Both the position numbers and the translations under genes were made by a program. From Fodinicurvata halophila (GTDB lineage: Bacteria > Pseudomonadota > Alphaproteobacteria > Kiloniellales > DSM-21159), in the NCBI RefSeq assembly GCF_042651425.1, contig NZ_JBHSCW010000005.1, positions 1 to 64,000 of the forward strand: 64,000 nucleotides of DNA. The letters are read 5' to 3'. The notes below the pieces were generated by a model. The model was not told the origin of the DNA. It did not search any database and was given only the letters and a program-made list of their open reading frames with translations. Of the stretch, positions 16,414 through 24,806 are shown piece by piece. Numbering within the stretch: the first letter of the stretch is position 1; each line of letters opens with the position of its first letter.

Positions 16414-17337
16414 ATGTGGGGGCGTAAAGTGTTTGCTGCACTTGCCGTGGTCCTGGCGCTGTCCTTCGGGGCGGGGCCGGTGTTGGCCGAAGGGCCGGAG
16501 CCCGAGCGCTCCGGCCACCAAAGCGTCAACGGCATCGACTACTATTACGAGATCCACGGCGAGGGCGAACCCTTGCTGTTGCTGCACGGTGGGCTGGGGA
16601 CCTTCGAGATGTTCACGCCAGTCCTGCCGGTTCTGACCGAGACCCGGCAGGTGATCGGGGTCGATCTCTACGGCCACGGACGCACGCAGCTGGTGGGCGG
16701 CCGGCCCCTGGACCTTGCCGGGATGGGCCGTGACATGGCCGCGCTGGCGGAGGAGTTGGGCTATGAGCAGGTCGACGTCATGGGCTATTCCCTGGGCGGC
16801 GGCGTGGCCGGGCAGATGGCGGTGCAGCACCCCGAGCGTGTGCGGCGCCTTGTGCTGCTGTCCGCGCCCTTCGAGCGCGCCGGCTTCCACGACGGCATCC
16901 AGGCACAGATGGAGCAGATCGGCGCCCAGCAGGCCGAGGCCATGAAGGACACCCCCATGTACCAGGCCTATGCCAACGTGGCGCCGGACGTGACGGCCTT
17001 CCCCGACCTGTTGGATGCGGTGGGCGAGCTGCTGAGCCAGCCGGACTCCTTCACGCTGGATGTCGAGGCGCTGGAGCCGCCGGTGATGCTGGTTTACGGC
17101 GACGGCGACATGATCCGCCTGGAGCACATGGTCGAATTCTACAAGCGCCTGGGCGGCGGCCAGCGCGATGCCGGCTGGGAGCGCGAGCACATGCCGGAGA
17201 ACCGCCTGGCCATCCTGCCGAACATGACCCACTACGAGCTGTTCGGTGCGCCCGCCATGGTGCGCAGCGTGCTGCCGTTCCTGAACGGCGAGGCGCCAGC
17301 CCTGAGCTGGGCGCATACGAACGAAGCCGCAGAGTGA
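16414..17337 (+). CDS. Secreted alpha/beta hydrolase
   Basis: A 307-residue hydrolase with a signal peptide (residues 1-25, ending VLA-E), so it acts in the periplasm. The alpha/beta-hydrolase fold is clear: oxyanion-hole stretch LLLLHGGLG (about 53-61), nucleophile elbow GYSLGG with S126, an acid around D230/D232 (VYGDGDM) and H273 in NMTHYELF. This resembles ester, lactone or epoxide hydrolases; the substrate is unknown. It heads a five-gene co-directional run (16414-19836) of small detoxification-type enzymes. GGGAGAG precedes the ATG, and a perfect palindrome lies 28 bases upstream. Confidence 0.87.
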   Translation: MWGRKVFAALAVVLALSFGAGPVLAEGPEPERSGHQSVNGIDYYYEIHGEGEPLLLLHGGLGTFEMFTPVLPVLTETRQVIGVDLYGHGRTQLVGGRPLDLAGMGRDMAALAEELGYEQVDVMGYSLGGGVAGQMAVQHPERVRRLVLLSAPFERAGFHDGIQAQMEQIGAQQAEAMKDTPMYQAYANVAPDVTAFPDLLDAVGELLSQPDSFTLDVEALEPPVMLVYGDGDMIRLEHMVEFYKRLGGGQRDAGWEREHMPENRLAILPNMTHYELFGAPAMVRSVLPFLNGEAPALSWAHTNEAAE

Positions 17338-17405
17338 TTGCGGCCAAGACGTGTCTCTTAACCACGGCACGGCCAGAAGGCACGGCCAACAGAAAGGAAA
17401 AGCTG

Positions 17406-17759
17406 ATGAGCTATATCGACGGGTTTGTTCTGGCTGTGCCCACGGCCAATCGCGAGACCTTTCGCCAACACGCTGAAACGGCCGGTGCGGTGTTCAAGGA
17501 ATACGGCGCGCTGAAGGTCATGGAGTGCTGGGGAGACGACGTTCCGGACGGCGAGGTCACCTCGTTCCCCATGGCCGTGAAGCGCAAGGAGGATGAGACG
17601 GTGGTCTTCGGCTGGATCGTCTGGCCCTCGCGCGCCGTGCGCGACGAATCGATGCCCAAGGTCATGGAAGATCCGCGCCTGCAGATGGATGCGAACCCCA
17701 TGCCCTTCGACGGCAAGCGCATGATCTTCGGCGGTTTCTCGCCGATCGTCGAGCTGTGA
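17406..17759 (+). CDS. DUF1428 family protein
   Basis: A 117-residue protein that starts with the family signature MSYIDGFVLAVP. It continues with FKEYGALKVMECWGDDVPDG and ends with the typical FDGKRMIFGGFSPIVEL. It adopts a dimeric ferredoxin-like (alpha+beta barrel) fold in known structures, but no activity has been established that I know of. ATG 17406 follows AAAGGAAA. It is encoded 68 bases after the hydrolase and 26 before the VOC gene. Confidence 0.88.
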   Translation: MSYIDGFVLAVPTANRETFRQHAETAGAVFKEYGALKVMECWGDDVPDGEVTSFPMAVKRKEDETVVFGWIVWPSRAVRDESMPKVMEDPRLQMDANPMPFDGKRMIFGGFSPIVEL

Positions 17760-17785
17760 GCCCTCCAATCAGGTAAGGAAACGCC

Positions 17786-18238
17786 ATGCCTGAAGCCAAT
17801 ACGAAAACCTTTGCCAGGGAGAGCGCAGGCGCCACCCCGGGTGCCGTTTATCTCAACCTGCCAGTGGGTGACTTGGGGCGCAGCCGCCGCTTCTTCGAGG
17901 CGCTGGGCTATCGCTTCAACGAGCAGTTCAGCAACGACGAGGTGGCCTGCCTGATCCTCTCGGAGCAGATCCGCGCCATGTTGCACCTGCCGGCCAGCCT
18001 GAAGCGCTTCACCGAGAAGGACATCGCCGATGCGCGCACCTCCACCGAGGTGCTGCTGGCCCTGCAGCTGGACAGCCGGGCGGCGGTGGATGCCCTGATG
18101 GACAAGGCGCTGGCGGCCGGCGCACCGGAGCCCCGCGCCCCCGAGGAACACGGCTTCATGTACGGCCGCACCTTCGAGGACCCGGACGGCCACATCTGGG
18201 AAGCCTTCTGGATGGACCCGGCAGAGATGCCGCGCTGA
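17786..18238 (+). CDS. VOC/glyoxalase-family protein
   Basis: A 150-residue vicinal-oxygen-chelate protein. The first module starts YLNLPVGDLGRSRRFFEALGYRFNEQFSN (about 13-40), and the C-terminal module ends in the typical FEDPDGHIWEAFWMDPAEMP. It belongs to the lactoylglutathione-lyase-like group, which handles electrophiles or glutathione adducts. AAGGAAA lies upstream of ATG 17786. The operon partners (PhnB-like protein, GST) fit a glutathione-linked or stress-related role, which is inference. Confidence 0.87.
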   Translation: MPEANTKTFARESAGATPGAVYLNLPVGDLGRSRRFFEALGYRFNEQFSNDEVACLILSEQIRAMLHLPASLKRFTEKDIADARTSTEVLLALQLDSRAAVDALMDKALAAGAPEPRAPEEHGFMYGRTFEDPDGHIWEAFWMDPAEMPR

Positions 18239-18262
18239 ACCACGACAGGACAAGGATCGGTC

Positions 18263-19180
18263 ATGACCACAGAGCAAACGATCGTCCCCTGCCTCTGGTT
18301 CGACGACCAGGCCGAGGCGGCGGCAACGTTCTACACCTCGCTGTTTCCCGACTCCGGCATCGCGGAGACCACCCGCTACAGCCGCGCGGCGGCAGAGATG
18401 TCCGGGCGTCCGGAAGGTGCTGTCATGACCGTCGGCTTCCGGCTGGCCGGCCGGTCCTTCGTCGGCCTGAACGGCGGACCGCTGTTCCGCTTCACGCCGG
18501 CCATCTCGCTCTTCGTCAGCTGCGCGGACGTGGAGGAAGCCCGGGGGCTCTTCGAGCGACTGGCCGAGGGAGGGACGGCCCTGATGCCCTTCCAGGAATA
18601 CCCCTTCAGCGCAGGCTATGGTTGGGTGGCGGATCGCTTCGGCCTGACCTGGCAGGTCAACGGCACGCCGCGCGAGCAGGCGATTGCGCCCAGCCTTCTC
18701 TTCACCGGAGCGCAATGCGGCCGGGCCGAAGAGGCCATGCAGGCCTATACCTCCCTGTTCCCGGACTCCGCCGTCCAGACAATCGATCGCTATGGTTCCG
18801 ATGCGGCACCGGACAGGGAGGGAACGGTCCGCCAGGCCGTCTTCACGCTGGCGGGGCAGGAATTCCGGGCCATGGACTCGGCCCTGGCCCACGACTTCAC
18901 TTTCAACGAGGCGCTGTCCCTGCAGGTGCTCTGCGACAGCCAGGACGAGGTCGACCGCTACTGGACTCAGCTCGGCGAGGCGGGCGATCTTGAGGCCCAG
19001 CGCTGCGGCTGGCTGAAGGACCGCTTCGGCCTCTCCTGGCAGGTGGTGCCGCGGGCGCTGCCGCGCCTTCTGAAGGACGAGGACGCCGGCAAGGTCGACC
19101 GCGTGACCGGTGCGATGCTGCAGATGAGGAAGCTGGAGATTGCCGCTTTGGAACAGGCTTATACGGGAGGACAGTCATGA
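18263..19180 (+). CDS. Tandem PhnB-like VOC protein
   Basis: A 305-residue protein made of two PhnB/3-demethylubiquinone-9 3-methyltransferase-like VOC modules (about 5-140 and 150-285). Each shows LWFDDQAEAAATFYTSLFPDS or its counterpart EEAMQAYTSLFPDSAVQTI, and each ends in DRFGLTWQV or DRFGLSWQVVP. The family name is misleading: no methyltransferase activity is expected and the function is unknown. Its last codons overlap the GST start by four bases (ATGA), so the two are translationally coupled. Confidence 0.87.
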   Translation: MTTEQTIVPCLWFDDQAEAAATFYTSLFPDSGIAETTRYSRAAAEMSGRPEGAVMTVGFRLAGRSFVGLNGGPLFRFTPAISLFVSCADVEEARGLFERLAEGGTALMPFQEYPFSAGYGWVADRFGLTWQVNGTPREQAIAPSLLFTGAQCGRAEEAMQAYTSLFPDSAVQTIDRYGSDAAPDREGTVRQAVFTLAGQEFRAMDSALAHDFTFNEALSLQVLCDSQDEVDRYWTQLGEAGDLEAQRCGWLKDRFGLSWQVVPRALPRLLKDEDAGKVDRVTGAMLQMRKLEIAALEQAYTGGQS

Positions 19181-19836
19181 TCACGCTTACGACCTATCGC
19201 TGGGTGCCACCCTTTGCCCAGGGACTGGTGCGCGACATGCGCGTGCGCTGGGCGCTGGAGGAGGCGGGACTGCCCTATCGCACGCGCCTGATCGACCTGG
19301 AGCAGCGGGACAGTCCCGAGCACCTGGCCCGCCAGCCCTTCGGGCAGGTGCCGGCCTATGAGGACGAGACCGTCAGCCTGTTCGAATCGGGCGCCATCGT
19401 CCTGCACATCGGCGCGCGCAGCGAGGTCCTGCTGCCGATGGACCCGGCCGCCCGGGCGCGCAGCGTCACCTGGCTGCTCGCGGCCCTGAACACCATGGAG
19501 CCGGCGATCCAGACGCTGGCCGAACTCGACCTGTTCCACGCCGAAGAGGACTGGGCGCGCCAGCGACGGCCGGCGGCCGAGAAGGCCGCCCGGCGGCGCC
19601 TGGACCAGCTGGCGGCCTGGCTGGGCGACCAGGAGTACCTGGAAAACCGTTTCACGCTGGGCGACCTGATGATGGCCTGCGTGCTGCAGATCCTGCGCGG
19701 GACAGATCTGGTGGAGGAGCAGCCTCGGCTGGTCGCCTATCTGGCCCGCTGCGAGCATCGTCCGGCCTATCGCCGGGCGCTGAAGGACCACATGGCCGTC
19801 TTCGCGGAGAGCGAGGCGGCGGCCAGCGCGTCCTGA
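19177..19836 (+). CDS. Glutathione S-transferase family protein
   Basis: A 219-residue cytosolic protein with an N-terminal thioredoxin-like domain (about 1-85) containing the glutathione-binding turn FGQVPAYEDE and ESGAIVLHI (Glu-Ser), and an all-helical C-terminal domain (about 95-205). It conjugates or reduces electrophiles with glutathione. It is the last gene of the 16414-19836 operon; the stop is followed after 13 bases by the convergent IclR gene. Confidence 0.9.
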   Translation: MITLTTYRWVPPFAQGLVRDMRVRWALEEAGLPYRTRLIDLEQRDSPEHLARQPFGQVPAYEDETVSLFESGAIVLHIGARSEVLLPMDPAARARSVTWLLAALNTMEPAIQTLAELDLFHAEEDWARQRRPAAEKAARRRLDQLAAWLGDQEYLENRFTLGDLMMACVLQILRGTDLVEEQPRLVAYLARCEHRPAYRRALKDHMAVFAESEAAASAS

Positions 19837-19849
19837 CGCAAACCCGGGT

Positions 19850-20692
19850 CTATTTCGAGCGCCAGCCGCGCAGGCTGTCGGTGATTGCCCGGGCGGCGTG
19901 TTTGACGGCCGGTGCGATCTGTTTGCGCGCCTCTTCTTCCGACCAGTGACTGACCGCGGTGGTCATGCTGATGGCCGCCACCAGGCGGCCGTCGTGGTCC
20001 AGGATCGGGGCTGCGACGGAAATCTCGCCGTCGGCGGCTTCCTCGTTGACCAGGGCGTAGCCGTCACGGCGGACGACCTGCAGGCGCTTCTCCAGCACCT
20101 CCGGGTCGGTGACTGTCTGCGCCGTCATGGCCGTCAGCGGCGCCTCGTGGAGGCGCCGGCGCTGCTCGGCCGGCGGCAGCATGGCCAGCATGGCCAGGCC
20201 AGTGGAGGTGGCGTGGGCCGGCATGCGGCGGCCGATCATCGAGGTCGGGTTGATCCGGCGCGCCCCGGGCATGCGGATCAGCAGCATGGCTTCCGGCCCA
20301 TCCAGGATGGAGACGTTGACGGTTTCCTGCCACTCGTCGCGCAGGGCCACGACGACGGGGATCGCGGCCTCGTAGAGCGGGCTGGACTGCAGGTAGCGAT
20401 AGGTCGAGTCCAGCGCCTTGGGGGTCAGGCGATAGCGCCGGGTCTGCGCGTCTTTCGCCAGATAGCCCATCTCGGTCAGTGTATGGACCGCGCGCTGGAC
20501 GGTGGGCACCGCCAGGCCGGTGGCGTTGGCGATTTCGCTGAGGCCCATGGCCTCCCAGCCGTTGGAGAAGACCTCGAGCACGTGCAGTCCGCGGGCCAGG
20601 GCGGTGATGAAGAGCGGGTTTCGCTCTGCGCCGGCCTGTGATGGTGGGGCAGGGACGTCCTCGGAAGGGGCTTTGGCGGAGTCGTGGGCCAT
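19850..20692 (-). CDS. IclR-family transcriptional regulator
   Basis: A 280-residue regulator with an N-terminal winged helix (about 28-85; ALARGLHVLEVFSNGWEAMGLSEIANATGL, then VPTVQRAVHTLTEMGYL) and a C-terminal IclR effector domain (about 100-275). The effector part includes MPGARRINPTSMIGRRMPAHATSTGLAMLA and the common DGEISVAAPILD strand. It is transcribed divergently from the peptide ABC transporter operon. A perfect 17-bp palindrome in the shared promoter region (20802-20818) is a likely binding site. It presumably represses or activates that operon in response to the imported compound. Confidence 0.92.
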   Translation of the reverse strand: MAHDSAKAPSEDVPAPPSQAGAERNPLFITALARGLHVLEVFSNGWEAMGLSEIANATGLAVPTVQRAVHTLTEMGYLAKDAQTRRYRLTPKALDSTYRYLQSSPLYEAAIPVVVALRDEWQETVNVSILDGPEAMLLIRMPGARRINPTSMIGRRMPAHATSTGLAMLAMLPPAEQRRRLHEAPLTAMTAQTVTDPEVLEKRLQVVRRDGYALVNEEAADGEISVAAPILDHDGRLVAAISMTTAVSHWSEEEARKQIAPAVKHAARAITDSLRGWRSK

Positions 20693-20801
20693 GCTCTGCC
20701 GGTCCTGTGGTCTAGTGTCTTCCGTTGTCTTCCGTCTCCTGGCGGAAACGTCATGGTTGATTCTTTTTCAGGGCGGTTTCATACTTATAAGTGATAAATA
20801 A

Positions 20802-20818
20802 TTATCGTACAACGATAA
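20802..20818. promoter_or_regulatory. Candidate IclR operator
   Basis: TTATCGT-ACA-ACGATAA is a perfect inverted repeat with a three-base centre, 54 bases before the binding-protein ATG. A second perfect palindrome, ACTTATAAGT, lies at 20783-20792. The 7-3-7 geometry suits an IclR dimer. Confidence 0.55.
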
Positions 20819-20872
20819 GATAAAAAGAGAACAAGAATTGCCGATCGGTTTATCTGAACAGGAGGATAGGAC

Positions 20873-22441
20873 ATGCAATCCCGTTTGCTCATGGCCACGG
20901 CCTTTGTCGTGTCCTTTGCGGCTGCTCCGGCAGCGGCGGAGGACCTGACGATCGCCCTGGCGGCGGAACCCACTTCCGTCGACCCCCATTATCACAACTT
21001 GACACCGAACAACGCCCTGACGCGGCATATCTTCGAGCCGCTGATCAAGCAGGACGAGAACCAATCCCTGGAACCGGGCCTGGCCACGGAATGGGGCGTC
21101 ACGGACGACCCCCTGGTCTGGGAGTTCAAGCTGCGCGAGGACGTGACCTTCCACGACGGTACGCCGTTCACGGCCGAGGACGTGGCCTTCACCATCGAAC
21201 GGGCGCCGGACGTACCCAACAGCCCCTCGAGCTTCAGCCTCTACATCAACGACATCGCCGAGGTCGAGATCGTCGACGAGCACACGGTGCGCTTCCATAC
21301 CGAAGAGCCCGTGCCCCTGATGGCCAACAACCTGTCCACGGTGGCCATCATCAGCAAGAAGCACGCGGAAGGCGCCTCCACCGAGGACTTCAACAGCGGC
21401 GAGGCGGCCGTCGGCACGGGCCCCTACCAGTTCGTCAGCTACACGCCCGGCGAGGAAGTCGAGATGGCGGCCTATGACGACTACTGGGGGGATGAGCCGC
21501 AGTGGGACAACGTCACCTTCCGGCCGGTTACCAGCGCCTCGGCCCGCGTCGCCGGTCTGCTGTCCGGCGATATCGACGTGATCGAAGGGGTTCCGACGAA
21601 CGACGTGGCCTCGCTGGAGGAGGACGAGGATGTCTCGATCTGGCAGGGCATTTCCAACCGCGTGATCTACATCCACCTGGACAGCGACCGCGAAGTGACG
21701 CCCCAGATCACCGCCAAGGACGGCAGCGAGATCGAGAACCCGTTGCGCGACACCAAGGTGCGCAAGGCCCTGTCCATCGCCATCGACCGCGAGTCGATCG
21801 TCGAGGACGTGATGGAGGGTATCGCCATCCCGGCCGGGCAGTTGCTGCCCGAGGGCTTCTTCGGGGTCTCCGAGGACATCGAGGTACCGGAATACCAGCC
21901 CGAGCGCGCCCAGGAACTGTTGGCCGAGGCGGGCTATGAGGATGGCTTCAGGATGACGGTTCACGGACCGGCCGGTCGTTACATCAACGACGAGCAGGTG
22001 CTGCAGGCCGTGGCCCAGATGTGGAGCCGCCTCGGCATCGAGACCGAGGTCGAGACGATTCCGGTCTCGGTCTATTTCGGCCGCGCCTCGGACCTGGAGT
22101 TCTCGGTGATGCTGGTCGGCTGGGGCGCCGGCTCCGGCGAGGCCTCCTCGCCCCTGCGCGCGCTGCTGGCGACCTACGAGCCTGACGCCGGCTTCGGGGC
22201 CACCAACCGCGGGCGCTACTCCAACGAGGAAATGGATGCCCTGCTGAAGAAAGCCCTGGTCACCGTGGATGACGAGAAGCGCGACGAGCTTCTGGCCCAG
22301 GCCACGGAAGTGGCCATGGAGGATGTCGGCCTGATCCCGGTGCACTTCCAGGTCAATACCTGGGGCACCCGTGACGGCCTGGAGTACATCCCGCGGACCG
22401 ACGAGTACACGCTCGCGACCTCCGTGCGTCCGGTTGACTGA
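20873..22441 (+). CDS. Peptide/nickel-type ABC transporter substrate-binding protein (family 5)
   Basis: A 522-residue periplasmic binding protein with a signal peptide to about residue 22 (AAPAAA-ED). The SBP_bac_5 signature is plain: LAAEPTSVDPHYHNLTPNNAL, then FEPLIKQDENQSLEPGLATEW and LREDVTFHDGTPFTAEDV. The family delivers oligopeptides, dipeptides, opines or similar compounds to a two-permease, two-ATPase importer, and those genes follow. AGGAGG lies eight bases before the ATG. Substrate class is suggested only by the neighbours (M20 deacetylase, creatininase), pointing to an amide- or peptide-like compound. Confidence 0.92.
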   Translation: MQSRLLMATAFVVSFAAAPAAAEDLTIALAAEPTSVDPHYHNLTPNNALTRHIFEPLIKQDENQSLEPGLATEWGVTDDPLVWEFKLREDVTFHDGTPFTAEDVAFTIERAPDVPNSPSSFSLYINDIAEVEIVDEHTVRFHTEEPVPLMANNLSTVAIISKKHAEGASTEDFNSGEAAVGTGPYQFVSYTPGEEVEMAAYDDYWGDEPQWDNVTFRPVTSASARVAGLLSGDIDVIEGVPTNDVASLEEDEDVSIWQGISNRVIYIHLDSDREVTPQITAKDGSEIENPLRDTKVRKALSIAIDRESIVEDVMEGIAIPAGQLLPEGFFGVSEDIEVPEYQPERAQELLAEAGYEDGFRMTVHGPAGRYINDEQVLQAVAQMWSRLGIETEVETIPVSVYFGRASDLEFSVMLVGWGAGSGEASSPLRALLATYEPDAGFGATNRGRYSNEEMDALLKKALVTVDDEKRDELLAQATEVAMEDVGLIPVHFQVNTWGTRDGLEYIPRTDEYTLATSVRPVD

Positions 22442-22458
22442 AGCGTATAACGGATAGT

Positions 22459-22498
22459 CCCGGTGTCATCCTTGTCCTGGAGGCAAGGTGATGCCGGG
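22459..22498 (+). promoter_or_regulatory. Intercistronic stem-loop after binding-protein gene
   Basis: CCCGG...CATCCTTG (22459-22474) pairs with CAAGGTGATGCCGGG (22484-22498) with one bulge. It has no T-run. Such hairpins after binding-protein genes commonly protect that part of the mRNA, raising binding protein over permease. Confidence 0.45.
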
Positions 22499-22524
22499 GC
22501 GACCGTCTTGAGGAGAGCCGTGGA

Positions 22525-23502
22525 ATGACGGTCTTCATAATCCGTCGTCTGCTTCAGAGCTTTTTCGTACTGGTGGCCATGACTGTGATCGTGTTCGTGG
22601 CCGTCTATGCCATCGGCAATCCGGTGGATATCCTGATCGCCCCCGACGCCACCCAGGCGGAGCGCACGGCGGCGATCGCCCGGCTGGGTCTCGACCAGCC
22701 GCTTCACCAGCAATACATCTCCTTCGTCGGCAATCTGCTGCAGGGCGACGTCGGCCGCTCCTTCGTGTTCAACGTGCCGGCCTTCTCGCTGGTGTTGAGC
22801 CGCCTGCCGGCGACACTCGAACTGGCCCTCTTTGCGCTGTCCCTGTCCATCCTGGTCGGCATCCCGCTGGGCCTCTGGGCCGGCCTCAAGCCGCACAGCA
22901 TTGCTGGGCATTCCATCATGGTGGGCTCGATCTTCGGGTTCAGCCTGCCCAACTTCTGGCAGGGACTGATGCTGATCCTGCTGTTTGCCGTGCTGCTGGG
23001 CTGGCTGCCGTCGGGCGGGCGCGGCGAGCCGGGCGAGTTCCTGGGCATGCAGTCCACGCTGTTCTCCATGGACGGCTGGTCGCACCTGGTGCTGCCGGCC
23101 CTGAACCTGGCGCTGTTCAAGATGGCCCTGATCATCCGCCTGACCCGGGCCAGCGTGCTGGAAGCCATCCAGCTTGATTTCGTGAAGTTCGCCCGCGCCA
23201 AGGGCCTGCACGAGCGGCGCATCGTCAGTGTGCACATCCTGAAGGTCATCATGATTCCGGTGATCACCATCATCGGCCTGGAATTCGGCACCCTGATCGC
23301 CTTTGCGGTGGTGACGGAGACGGTCTTTGCCTGGCCGGGCATCGGCAAGCTGATCATCGATTCCATCTTCGTGCTCGATCGCCCCGTCATCGTCTCGTAC
23401 CTGATCGTCATCGTTCTGACCTTCATCACGATCAACCTGATCGTGGACGTGCTCTATTCGGTCTTCGACCCGCGGGTCCGGCTGCAGGATCTGGGTTCAT
23501 GA
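22525..23502 (+). CDS. ABC transporter permease (DppB-like)
   Basis: A 325-residue inner-membrane permease with six predicted helices. The N-terminus (IIRRLLQSFFVLVAMTVIVFV) is the typical BPD_transp_1_N start. RLTRASVLEAIQLDFVKFARAKGL at about 210-233 is the EAA loop that docks on the ATPases. The C-terminal TETVFAWPGIGKLIIDSIFVLDRPV is diagnostic of the DppB group. AGGAGAG precedes the ATG. Its stop overlaps the next ATG by four bases. Confidence 0.92.
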   Translation: MTVFIIRRLLQSFFVLVAMTVIVFVAVYAIGNPVDILIAPDATQAERTAAIARLGLDQPLHQQYISFVGNLLQGDVGRSFVFNVPAFSLVLSRLPATLELALFALSLSILVGIPLGLWAGLKPHSIAGHSIMVGSIFGFSLPNFWQGLMLILLFAVLLGWLPSGGRGEPGEFLGMQSTLFSMDGWSHLVLPALNLALFKMALIIRLTRASVLEAIQLDFVKFARAKGLHERRIVSVHILKVIMIPVITIIGLEFGTLIAFAVVTETVFAWPGIGKLIIDSIFVLDRPVIVSYLIVIVLTFITINLIVDVLYSVFDPRVRLQDLGS

Positions 23503-24806
23503 CCATACAGGAGCACCAGGCCCGGGAGGGGGGCGTCGCAAACGCCGAGGCGGCCCCCGCCAAGGACACGCCATTCCGGCGCACGCTGCGCGAGTTCATG
23601 GCCAGCAAACTGGCCGTAGTCGGTGCGGCCGTCCTGCTGCTGATCGTGTTTGCCGCGATATTCGCGCCCTGGATCGCGCCGCAGAACCCCTATGACCTGA
23701 CCGAGATCCGGGTGGAGCACAGCCGCCTGCCGCCCGGCACGGCCGGACGCGCCGATCCCGCCAGGCAATCCCTGCCCATCCAGATTTCCAGCGCGGCGGA
23801 GTCCGGCAGCGAAAGCCTGGAGCTGAGCGGCGATGTGCCCTTCGAAAGCGTTCAGGCCGAGTGGGAAAGGGTCGAGTCCGACCGTGTGGCTGTAAGCCTG
23901 GACCCGCAACCGGCAGAGAACCTCGAGACCCTGGAGCGGGAGCTGAGGGTGGAAGGCCTGCCGCGCGGGGCCGAACTCTCGGTGGGCGAAGAACACGATT
24001 TCCGGAATTTCTGGTTGGTGACACCGGAGGAGATCACGGCGTTCGAGGTGCAGTTGCCCGAGGGCTATGAAGGCGACTTCGAACTGGAGATCCGGGCCCA
24101 GCAGGCCGAGGGCGAGGTCGAACAGCTCTATTGGCTGGGCACCGACGGGCAGGGCCGCGACATGTTCTCGGCTATCATCTATGGCCTGCGCATCAGTATC
24201 TCCGTGGGCATCTTCAGCGGTGCGCTGGCCCTGATGATCGGCCTGGTGGTCGGGCTGACCGCCGCCTACGCGGGCGGACGGATCGATGCCCTGATCATGC
24301 GCATCGTCGACTTGCAGCTCAGCTTCCCGGCCATCCTGGTGGCGCTGCTGCTGCTGGCGATCCTGGGGCGCGGACCGGACAAGGTGATCCTGGCCTTGGT
24401 CATCGCCCAATGGGCCTACTACGCACGCACGGCCCGCTCGGCCGGGCTGGTGGAACGCAGCAAGGAGTATATCGAGGCGGCGCGCTGCCTGGCGCTCAGC
24501 CGCTGGCGCATCGTCCTGCGCCACATGCTGCCCAACTGCATTCCGCCCATGATCGTGGTGGGTACGGTCCAGGTGGCCAATGCCATCGCCCTGGAGGCGA
24601 CGCTCAGCTTCCTGGGACTGGGAATGCCGCAGACCGAGCCGTCGCTGGGCCTGCTGATCTCCAACGGCTTCGACTACCTGCTTTCCGGGCGCTACTGGAT
24701 CAGTGTCTTCCCCGGCGTGGCCCTGCTGGTCACCATCGTCGCCATCAACCTGGTGGGCGATCGCCTGCGCGAGGTCCTGAACCCGAGGATGCGCCGCGAT
24801 GACTGA
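23499..24806 (+). CDS. ABC transporter permease (DppC-like) with inserted periplasmic domain
   Basis: A 435-residue DppC-type permease, well above the usual 280-300. The first helix (about 38-60) ends in PWIAPQNPYDL, as in normal DppC. The canonical next motif LGTDGQGRD does not appear until residue 213. About 130 periplasmic residues (about 75-205) are inserted between them. They are acidic, free of Cys and helix-poor, and include LRVEGLPRGAELSVGE and LPEGYEGDFELEIRAQQ, a pattern like the Ig/cadherin-like repeats of large adhesins. The EAA loop (YIEAARCLALSRWRIVLRHM) and the remaining helices are normal. It is coupled by overlap to both neighbours. Confidence 0.9.
   Translation: MTIQEHQAREGGVANAEAAPAKDTPFRRTLREFMASKLAVVGAAVLLLIVFAAIFAPWIAPQNPYDLTEIRVEHSRLPPGTAGRADPARQSLPIQISSAAESGSESLELSGDVPFESVQAEWERVESDRVAVSLDPQPAENLETLERELRVEGLPRGAELSVGEEHDFRNFWLVTPEEITAFEVQLPEGYEGDFELEIRAQQAEGEVEQLYWLGTDGQGRDMFSAIIYGLRISISVGIFSGALALMIGLVVGLTAAYAGGRIDALIMRIVDLQLSFPAILVALLLLAILGRGPDKVILALVIAQWAYYARTARSAGLVERSKEYIEAARCLALSRWRIVLRHMLPNCIPPMIVVGTVQVANAIALEATLSFLGLGMPQTEPSLGLLISNGFDYLLSGRYWISVFPGVALLVTIVAINLVGDRLREVLNPRMRRDD

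Noticed and set aside
20768..22345. 525-codon minus-strand open frame
   Set aside because: It is fully antisense to an unmistakable family 5 binding protein and its translation has no domain-like pattern.
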